A stretch of 5,386 nucleotides of DNA. It comes from Methanobacteriota archaeon (GTDB lineage Archaea > Thermoplasmatota > Poseidoniia > Poseidoniales > Thalassarchaeaceae). The notes below the pieces were generated by a model. The model was not told the DNA's origin, did no database searches, and saw only the letters and a list, made by a program, of their open reading frames with translations. Of the stretch, positions 1-4,085 are shown one piece after another (positions within the stretch are counted from its first letter, which is position 1; each line of letters starts with the position of its first letter). The DNA lies in NCBI GenBank assembly GCA_002714745.1, contig PAYF01000021.1, forward strand, positions 10,998-16,383, written 5' to 3'. The position numbers and the translations under genes are program-made.

Positions 1-1032
1 CGATTCATGTTCAACTACATTCCAGAGATGTATGCCGACGAATTCGCTGATACCGAAGAAGAATCTCAAGCCTGGGTCGAAGAGGTCATCGCCGGCAAGT
101 TAGCTACCAAGCGCAGGCCGCCCGAATTACTCACTCGTGATGTCGTTGCTAAGGCCATAAACAGCGAGCGCGATGCTGGTCGCGCTTCTGAGCACGGAGG
201 TGCTTACTTGGATATCTCATGGAGATCAGAGGAAGAGGTCAAGAAGAAGCTTCCAGGAATGTATCACCAGTTCAAGGAGCTCGCAGCCGTCGACATCACG
301 AAGCAACCAATGGAAGTAGGGCCCACCGCACACTATGTCATGGGCGGAGTGAAGGTAGACCCTTTCTCTCAGGAGAGTACGGTCCCTGGGCTATTCGCAG
401 CCGGAGAGGTCGCCACTGGACTGCACGGAGCAAATCGACTCGGCGGGAACTCTTTGTCGGACCTTCTCGTATTCGGCAGAATTGCTGGCGAGCAGGCTGC
501 AGAATCCTCCAAGGAGATGGTTTATTTCGCTGGAATAGACCAGTCTGACATAGACGATGTGGTAGAGGAGACTCTCGCCCCCCTCAGACGCGAGGGTGGC
601 GAGAATCCGGCTAAAGTTGTCAGCGACCTCAGAGAGATGATGCAGAACAAGGCTGGAATCATCCGAAATGGGGACTTGTTGCTAGAGGCCTTACAGGATC
701 TCGATGGTTTCGAGCACAGGGCTGCTGAGGTTGCCCCCGGCGGAGGTCGCATCTACAATCCAGGATGGCATCAGGCTCTAGAATTGGGTGCCATGATAGA
801 CGTTAGCAGGATGTGTGCTCTAGCAGCATTCAGGAGAGAAGAAAGTCGAGGGGGACATACCAGAGACGACTTTCCAGACTCTGACTACACCTACTGGGGC
901 AAGGTGAACAGTGTAATCAAGCAAGCTGATGACGGGTCAATGGACATAGACTATGTCTCCTATCCTCCGATTCCAGAAAATCTTGAGGCGTTGCTCGATG
1001 CCGATGACTTGGCCAAGGAGGGTAAAGCATGA
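1..1032 (+). CDS. sdhA: Succinate dehydrogenase / fumarate reductase flavoprotein subunit, C-terminal part (5' truncated)
   Basis: This is the FAD-carrying catalytic subunit of complex II, which oxidises succinate to fumarate at the cytoplasmic face of the membrane. The frame is open at the first base (CGA TTC ATG...), so the Met at base 7 is internal and not a start. About 343 residues are visible, a little over half of a typical 570-640 aa protein. Numbering from base 1, TRDVV carries the likely proton-transfer Arg46 (codon 136-138). PTAHYVMGG holds conserved His111 (codon 331-333). PGLFAAGEV is at about 129-137. HGANRLGGNSL at 142-152 is the signature substrate/FAD-binding block. SRGGHTRDDFP at about 282-292 is the conserved C-terminal segment near the active site. 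The missing N-terminus should hold the Rossmann fold and the His that binds FAD covalently. The stop TGA overlaps the sdhB ATG (ATGA), as expected in an operon. Assignment to the Sdh/Frd flavoprotein family is secure; the direction in vivo (Sdh rather than Frd) is inferred from the likely aerobic lifestyle. Confidence 0.96.
   Translation, partial: RFMFNYIPEMYADEFADTEEESQAWVEEVIAGKLATKRRPPELLTRDVVAKAINSERDAGRASEHGGAYLDISWRSEEEVKKKLPGMYHQFKELAAVDITKQPMEVGPTAHYVMGGVKVDPFSQESTVPGLFAAGEVATGLHGANRLGGNSLSDLLVFGRIAGEQAAESSKEMVYFAGIDQSDIDDVVEETLAPLRREGGENPAKVVSDLREMMQNKAGIIRNGDLLLEALQDLDGFEHRAAEVAPGGGRIYNPGWHQALELGAMIDVSRMCALAAFRREESRGGHTRDDFPDSDYTYWGKVNSVIKQADDGSMDIDYVSYPPIPENLEALLDADDLAKEGKA
1015..1023 (+). 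promoter_or_regulatory. Strong Shine-Dalgarno site for sdhB inside the end of sdhA
   Basis: AAGGAGGGT lies five bases before the sdhB ATG at 1029 and within the last codons of sdhA. Together with the 4-base ATGA overlap it fixes the sdhB start and points to translational coupling of the two subunits. Confidence 0.75.
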
Positions 1033-1796
1033 GTGAAGAAGTGACATTTAGGGTCTTCAGGGGCGAGCCCGATGCCGACGGTGAGCCATTCGGGAGGATG
1101 GAGAATTACACCGTAGAACTGGATGAGGGTATGGTAGTTCTCGATGTCATCCATAGAATTCAGGCTGAGCATGCACCTGATCTCTCATGCCGCTGGAACT
1201 GCAAGGCGGGTAAGTGCGGCTCGTGCAGCGCTGAAGTCAATGGTAAGGCCAAACTGATGTGCATGACTAGGATGGAAGATGTTCTCAAAGAGACCCCCGA
1301 AGACAAACCGGTACTCGTCAAGCCTATGCAGGCTTTCCCACTCACTAAAGATCTAGTGACCGATACTAATTGGGCTTACGAGACTGATCGTAGAATCGCT
1401 CCGATTAACGGCCCTGATGAGCCTGATTGGGAGTTCAGCCAGCATGAGGCAGATAGAATCCAAGAGTTCAGGTCCTGTATCGAGTGTATGCTATGCGTGA
1501 ATACATGTCACGTCCTGAGGGAGCACAAGAAGTTCGATGAGTTCGCAGGACCCCGTTTCTTCGTTCGCCTAGCTAACCTCGAGATGCACCCCCTAGATAC
1601 AGAGAATAGGATTCCCGAAGTCAAGGATGATTTCGGAATAGGATACTGTAACATCACGAAGTGCTGCACGGAGGTATGTCCGGCTGGAATCAACATCACA
1701 GATAATGCAATCATTCCTCTCAAAGAGAGAGTAGTTACAGAGTATTACGACCCATTGGCTATGATAGCAAGGAAGCTGGGCAAGGGTCGAAAATAG
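1029..1796 (+). CDS. sdhB: Succinate dehydrogenase / fumarate reductase iron-sulfur subunit
   Basis: This is the electron-transfer subunit of complex II, passing electrons from the SdhA FAD through three Fe-S clusters to the membrane anchor and quinone. It is 255 aa, close to the family norm. The N-terminal ferredoxin-like domain has Cys58-x4-Cys63-x2-Cys66-x11-Cys78 for the [2Fe-2S] cluster. The C-terminal domain has CIECMLCVNTC (Cys150, 153, 156, 160) and YCNITKCCTEVCPAG (Cys207, 213, 217). By alignment with E. coli SdhB from memory, Cys150/153/156 and Cys217 should bind [4Fe-4S], and Cys160/207/213 should bind [3Fe-4S]. Cys54 and Cys212 are extra cysteines beside the ligand sets. The start is set by the ATGA overlap with sdhA and a strong Shine-Dalgarno site. 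No sdhC or sdhD anchor gene follows; the next gene converges from the other strand. Confidence 0.97.
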   Translation: MSEEVTFRVFRGEPDADGEPFGRMENYTVELDEGMVVLDVIHRIQAEHAPDLSCRWNCKAGKCGSCSAEVNGKAKLMCMTRMEDVLKETPEDKPVLVKPMQAFPLTKDLVTDTNWAYETDRRIAPINGPDEPDWEFSQHEADRIQEFRSCIECMLCVNTCHVLREHKKFDEFAGPRFFVRLANLEMHPLDTENRIPEVKDDFGIGYCNITKCCTEVCPAGINITDNAIIPLKERVVTEYYDPLAMIARKLGKGRK

Positions 1797-1809
1797 CGTA
1801 CGCTACGCT
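1795..1809 (+). repeat. Short hairpin overlapping the sdhB stop codon
   Basis: AGCGTA, a 3-base loop CGC, then TACGCT gives a perfect 6-bp stem beginning inside the TAG stop of sdhB. The first ten bases (1795-1804) are also a perfect palindrome, and TACGC is repeated in tandem. No T-run follows, so it is not a classical archaeal terminator. It may stabilise the mRNA 3' end or may be chance. Confidence 0.4.
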
Positions 1810-1832
1810 GTAGGGTGTTCTCGAACGCGAAA

Positions 1833-1874
1833 CAAGAGCGGGAAAACGCCTAGAGGCGCTTTGTTCCGCTCTTG
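1833..1874. terminator. Long inverted repeat at the sdhB / MC1 convergent junction
   Basis: CAAGAGCGG (1833-1841) is perfectly complementary to CCGCTCTTG (1866-1874). Nested inside is a second stem, CGCC (1847-1850) with GGCG (1855-1858), closing a TAGA tetraloop. AAA (1843-1845) can also pair with TTT (1860-1862). The result is a nearly continuous 42-base hairpin that can form in transcripts from either strand. On the minus strand it covers the last codons of the MC1 gene, and the MC1 stop (1850-1852) sits at the loop. A short T-rich stretch (TGTTTC) follows on the minus strand only. A bidirectional 3'-end or processing signal is the likely role; this is inference from position. Confidence 0.6.
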
Positions 1875-2113
1875 CTTACGTTGGCCTTCTTGATCTTGGC
1901 TGGTAGCCATGCAGGCCCATTCTTGGGCTTGTTCACCATCTCAGTCCAGCCCTTGAAGACGTGGACTTTGTTGGTCCCGCGCTCCCTGAGCTCTATGCTG
2001 GTGTGTCCACGCGTGGCTGCCTTGAGGGCCGCTCCGCGTGGCTGCTTGCTAACGAACACCTGCGTGGTGTCATTTCCGCCTTCCATCAGTACGAAGTATT
2101 TCTTTCCAGACAT
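1850..2113 (-). CDS. MC1-type archaeal chromosomal (non-histone) DNA-binding protein
   Basis: This is a small basic chromatin protein that binds and sharply bends double-stranded DNA as a monomer. It is 87 aa against 93 for Methanosarcina MC1. Family blocks compared from memory: KQPRGAALKAATRG at residues 23-36, LRERGTNKVHVFKGW at 42-56, and a PKNGPAWLPAKI block at about 63-74. The Arg- and Lys-rich strands, Trp56 and the P-A-W segment match the DNA-binding face of the family. The stretch between RG (35-36) and LRERG is about six residues shorter than in the methanogen protein, so the flexible loop there is trimmed. The tail is Lys-rich. The ATG is supported by GGAGG nine bases upstream on the minus strand. 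It converges on sdhB and lies downstream of the RAM-domain gene, with its own probable promoter. Family assignment is strong; its role in this cell as a general nucleoid protein is inferred. Confidence 0.92.
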   Translation of the reverse strand: MSGKKYFVLMEGGNDTTQVFVSKQPRGAALKAATRGHTSIELRERGTNKVHVFKGWTEMVNKPKNGPAWLPAKIKKANVSKSGTKRL

Positions 2114-2122
2114 GTAGCAATT

Positions 2123-2127
2123 CCTCC
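2123..2127 (-). promoter_or_regulatory. Shine-Dalgarno site for the MC1 gene
   Basis: CCTCC on the plus strand reads GGAGG on the minus strand, nine bases before the MC1 ATG (2113). It supports the chosen start and implies a leadered mRNA, unlike hjc and the M50 gene, which show no such site. Confidence 0.7.
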
Positions 2128-2185
2128 GTCTCGTCGGCTTTCAAATGAGATAATGAAGTTATGGGATGAAATTCGCTATACTGCG

Positions 2186-2213
2186 CCCCAATTGGGGGGT
2201 TTTTCGAAATTCC
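2186..2213. promoter_or_regulatory. Paired palindromes upstream of MC1 (operator or plus-strand terminator)
   Basis: CCCCAATTGGGG (2186-2197) is a perfect 12-bp palindrome. It is followed at once by GGTTTTTCGAAATTCC (2198-2213), a 16-bp imperfect palindrome with perfect core TTTCGAAA and 12 of 16 positions symmetric. The first palindrome followed by GGTTTTT also resembles an intrinsic terminator on the plus strand, although no plus-strand gene lies immediately before it. The half-site CCCCAATT recurs at 2492-2499, upstream of the RAM gene. An operator overlapping the MC1 promoter is the favoured reading, without proof. Confidence 0.4.
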
Positions 2214-2223
2214 GACTTCCCAA

Positions 2224-2457
2224 TCACATCTCTGCGCAGGCTAGCGTTTTCGTGTTAGAAACTCCTGGAATAGCCCTGATTTGCTCCACAACACTACGTG
2301 CGATGTCCCCAATATCCTTACCTTCAACCTTGATTATCAGGTCGTAGTCGCCGAACAGTAGATTGGTATCGGACACACAATCGAGGGATGCGGCGGCATC
2401 GCAGACGCTCTTCTCATATCCGGGCTCGACATTTACTAGTACATAGCCCGAGGACAT
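2224..2457 (-). CDS. Stand-alone Lrp/AsnC ligand-binding (RAM) domain protein
   Basis: This 77-aa protein consists almost entirely of the C-terminal effector-binding and oligomerisation domain of Lrp/AsnC regulators, with no helix-turn-helix. Visible marks are GYVLVNVEPGYEK at 4-16, the family motif FGDYDLIIKVEG at 35-46, and RAIPGVSNTKTL at 61-72, in the usual alpha/beta order. Proteins of this kind form dimers or larger rings and may bind amino acids or pair with full-length Lrp regulators; that is family knowledge and nothing in the sequence names a ligand. I chose the ATG at 2457 because the domain begins there. An ATG at 2502 would add 15 residues (MNWGTLIRRCPVGRN) unlike the family, and only a weak, very close AGGTAGG precedes 2457. 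It lies upstream of MC1 on the same strand and is divergent from the macro gene. Confidence 0.85.
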   Translation of the reverse strand: MSSGYVLVNVEPGYEKSVCDAAASLDCVSDTNLLFGDYDLIIKVEGKDIGDIARSVVEQIRAIPGVSNTKTLACAEM

Positions 2458-2559
2458 GTTCCTACCTACAGGGCACCTGCGAATCAAGGTTCCCCAATTC
2501 ACTCAGTTCCTCGGCCTTCCCGATGAATAGATATCCGATGGCCCCCTCCTTCGAGGTCT
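2458..2559. promoter_or_regulatory. Divergent intergenic region between RAM and macro genes
   Basis: These 102 bases must carry promoters for both directions. On the plus strand the AT-rich AATAGATATC (about 2526-2535) sits about 25-35 bases before the macro ATG, a distance that suits a TATA box with a very short leader. GAGG at 2553-2556 is only three bases from the ATG, too close for a confident ribosome-binding site. CCCCAATT at 2492-2499 matches the half-site of the palindrome upstream of MC1. No clear TATA box is seen for the minus-strand gene. Confidence 0.3.
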
Positions 2560-3201
2560 ATGGCAGATGTAGTCATCGTACGAGAGTGCACTCATGGACA
2601 GGTCAGAGTGCTGTTCGGAAACTTGACACAGGTCGAGGGGGATGTGATGGTCGTTCCTGCGAATAACCGACTCGCTGGGAGGGAAGGGCTGGATGAGCAG
2701 ATGCATCAGGCCGCAGGTCCCGAACTGCGCGAGTTCTGTGCTGGAATCGCAAGAGAGCGCAGGAAGGAGAGTCTGCAGCCATGCGGAGTAGGAGAGGCAG
2801 TGACAACTCCTTCATTCAACCTACCAGCTGAGCATCTGGTTCATGTCGTCGGCCCGGATTGCAGAAGGCCTACTCAGGATAACTTCAGGAGAGAGTTGCT
2901 GAAGAAGTCGTACGACGCATTATTCGAAGAGCTTAGTGAGATAGAACCACGAACCACACTAGTCACTCCTCCTCTAGGAATGGATGTCTTCGCCTACCCT
3001 CACAGAGAGGGTGCAAGAATGACAATGGAAATCATACTAGAATGGATGGACGGAGAGGATGATCCGGGAGTCGACATGGTTCTGATTGTTACCAATGAGA
3101 ACAACTTCCTGACCAACATGAAGACAGTATACAGAGAGAGTGAGGACAGGTTTCCCGGAGTCGACAAGACGAGAGAATACCGAAAGGGCAAGTTCCAGTA
3201 A
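2560..3201 (+). CDS. Macro-domain (ADP-ribose-binding) protein
   Basis: This 213-aa protein is a single macro domain, a fold that binds ADP-ribose and in many members removes it from proteins or nucleic acids or hydrolyses its derivatives. GNLTQVEGDVMVVPANN at 20-36 matches the usual GDIT...DAIVNAAN start. GREGLDEQMHQAAGPEL at about 40-56 corresponds to the GGGVDGAIHRAAG loop, with Asp45 in the place of the catalytic or ligand-contact Asp of MacroD proteins. GVGEAVTTPSFNLP at 76-89 and LVHVVGP at 93-99 are the next conserved strands. PPLGMDVFAYP at 137-147 stands in for the second phosphate-binding loop (usually STGVYGYP). Both loops depart from the glycine-rich consensus, so activity is uncertain. 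There are about 14 extra residues before the domain, and a C-terminal tail after the last strand (VLIVTNE, 174-180). An upstream ATG at 2538 is out of frame. hjc follows after 44 bases on the same strand, suggesting one transcript. Confidence 0.86.
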   Translation: MADVVIVRECTHGQVRVLFGNLTQVEGDVMVVPANNRLAGREGLDEQMHQAAGPELREFCAGIARERRKESLQPCGVGEAVTTPSFNLPAEHLVHVVGPDCRRPTQDNFRRELLKKSYDALFEELSEIEPRTTLVTPPLGMDVFAYPHREGARMTMEIILEWMDGEDDPGVDMVLIVTNENNFLTNMKTVYRESEDRFPGVDKTREYRKGKFQ

Positions 3202-3245
3202 TCGCTCACCAATGTCCTCAAGAACCCTGAGAATGCGATAGTACC

Positions 3246-3827
3246 GTGAGCAGCGTATACGAACGCGAGCTTCGCGCCGTTCTAGCCGGAGAGATCAAGG
3301 GAGTCAGGGCGATTATCAAATCCTGCACTGAAGTAGAGAGAGCTAGAGCTATGCAAGTGGTTCAGAGACCTTTTCTAGTGGTCAGGGCACCTGGCAGTGG
3401 CTCTGAAGGTACAGGTGATTTACTCGCACTTCGGGGAGACATGTGCTTCCCGATTGAGGTCAAGTCATCGAAATCCCCGAAGCTGTATCTTTCTGGGCGA
3501 ACCATGGACCAGTACGAAGCATTGCGCGTTACTGGTGAGAGATGCGGCCTTCTGCCACTCTACGCCTATCGCCTCAAGGGAGTCAGGGGAGATAGTTGGC
3601 GTATCATGCGCGTGGAAGTAGATTCTCTGACTGGTAAGCTCAGACATTTGTCAAGGAGCATTCCGAAACTCCCTCTGACAAAAAACGGTACTCCGCATCT
3701 GAACTGGGAAAGTGGCATGCCTCTGCATAGGTTCCTTGCACTCGTATGTCGCTCTGATGGGGCCCGCTCAATAGATGAAAGGTCGTCTTCACTTAGACTC
3801 AAGTCTATTCTTGAGTCTGCGAATTAG
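3246..3827 (+). CDS. hjc: Hjc-like archaeal Holliday junction resolvase
   Basis: This is a nuclease of the archaeal Hjc family, which cuts four-way DNA junctions made in recombination and fork repair. The PD-(D/E)xK core is visible: YERELR at 5-10 (Glu6/Arg7, matching Glu9/Arg10 of Pyrococcus Hjc as remembered), VVRAPGSGSEGTGDLLA at 45-61 with Asp58, and IEVKSSKSPKLYL at 70-82 with Glu71 and Lys73. The predicted Mg-binding and catalytic residues are all present. It is 193 aa against roughly 120-145 for known Hjc. The extra length is about 24 residues between helix 1 and the VVRAPGSGS strand, rich in Arg, Lys and Glu, plus a C-terminal extension of some 50-60 residues. The start is GTG: a stop codon at 3228-3230 closes the frame upstream and no other usual start lies between, though no Shine-Dalgarno site is seen. 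It follows the macro gene by 44 bases, and its last 23 bases overlap the convergent small ORF. Confidence 0.88.
   Translation: MSSVYERELRAVLAGEIKGVRAIIKSCTEVERARAMQVVQRPFLVVRAPGSGSEGTGDLLALRGDMCFPIEVKSSKSPKLYLSGRTMDQYEALRVTGERCGLLPLYAYRLKGVRGDSWRIMRVEVDSLTGKLRHLSRSIPKLPLTKNGTPHLNWESGMPLHRFLALVCRSDGARSIDERSSSLRLKSILESAN
3795..3818. terminator. Inverted repeat at the hjc / small-ORF convergent junction
   Basis: AGACTCAAG (3795-3803), loop TCTATT (3804-3809), CTTGAGTCT (3810-3818) forms a perfect 9-bp stem that can fold in RNA from either strand. It lies in the last codons of hjc. The loop contains the stop codon of the opposing small ORF (3805-3807). A second stem, TAGAGTC (3825-3831) with GACTCTA (3845-3851), starts at the hjc stop codon. 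No T-run follows on either strand, so a processing or stability role is as likely as termination. Confidence 0.5.
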
Positions 3828-4005
3828 AGTCTCCTGGCATCTCGGACTCTATCCTTTCGAGCCTCTCGCTAAGTCGCTCTAGATTCTCCTTGACCCCCTC
3901 CATGGAAGCCTGCTCAAGGATTCTACGGATACTATCTCTCTCTCTTCTAAGTGAGTCAATCTTTCTGCTATCACTCTTAGATCGGTCACCAGCAGACTCG
4001 GACAT
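3805..4005 (-). CDS. Small hydrophilic coiled-coil protein of unknown function
   Basis: I do not recognise this 66-aa protein. It is very rich in Arg, Glu, Ser and Asp and has no Cys, Trp, Tyr or Phe. Residues about 16-55 have hydrophobic positions (Ile, Leu, Val, Met) at 3-4 spacing, with Arg/Glu elsewhere, as in an amphipathic coiled coil (for example DSLRRERDSIRRILEQ). A likely helix break lies around 34-37 (SMEG). The two ends are Ser/Asp-rich and probably disordered. The ATG has no good Shine-Dalgarno site. It overlaps the end of hjc by 23 bases in convergent orientation and is divergent from the M50 protease gene with 80 bases between. Its natural-looking composition and the hairpin around its stop support a real gene, but a non-coding ORF cannot be ruled out. 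Confidence 0.55.
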   Translation of the reverse strand: MSESAGDRSKSDSRKIDSLRRERDSIRRILEQASMEGVKENLERLSERLERIESEMPGDSNSQTQE

Positions 4006-4085
4006 GAATCGGGGACGAGGGTTGAGCTCATTTGCTTAGTGTATCTCAGACGCAGGTTGAATAGGGAAAATACCGCCCCTGAGTT
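4006..4085. promoter_or_regulatory. Divergent intergenic region before the M50 protease gene
   Basis: These 80 bases separate the starts of the small coiled-coil ORF and the protease. An in-frame TGA at 4080-4082 closes the protease frame upstream, so its ATG must be at 4086 or later. No Shine-Dalgarno site precedes that ATG, which suggests a leaderless or short-leader mRNA. AT-rich stretches at about 4059-4072 (GAATAGGGAAAATA) and 4034-4046 (CTTAGTGTATCTC) are possible TATA elements; I cannot choose between them. Confidence 0.3.

Larger units (their letters stand above)
2114..2223 (-). promoter_or_regulatory. MC1 upstream region with candidate promoter
   Basis: These 110 bases separate the MC1 start from the stop of the RAM-domain gene. 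Reading the minus strand, a TATA-like stretch (AGTATAGC, about 2175-2182) lies roughly 65 bases before the ATG. That would place transcription start some 25-30 bases further on and leave a leader that includes the GGAGG site. Two palindromes lie just upstream of this TATA-like stretch, where the TFB recognition element would be. The promoter is proposed from spacing and AT-richness only. Confidence 0.35.

Noticed and set aside
219..548. Plus-strand 109-aa open frame inside sdhA
   Set aside because: It lies wholly within the well-supported sdhA frame, and its Arg/Ser-rich product resembles no family.
1872..2347. Two plus-strand open frames opposite MC1 and the RAM gene
   Set aside because: They are antisense to two recognisable conserved proteins and lack family features of their own. 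The hydrophobic look of the first is a by-product of the Lys/Arg-rich codons on the other strand.
2458..2502. N-terminal extension of the RAM-domain protein from an ATG at 2502
   Set aside because: The 15 added residues do not look like the family or like a helix-turn-helix, and the domain starts cleanly at the ATG at 2457.
2503..2815. Minus-strand open frames at 2503-2706 and 2603-2815 opposite the macro gene start
   Set aside because: Low-complexity Pro/Ser/Arg products with no family likeness, antisense to the conserved macro domain.
3064..3166. Repeated GGAGTCGACA in the macro gene (about 3067 and 3157)
   Set aside because: Both copies encode PGVD in different surroundings; it is short, isolated and most simply a codon-level coincidence.
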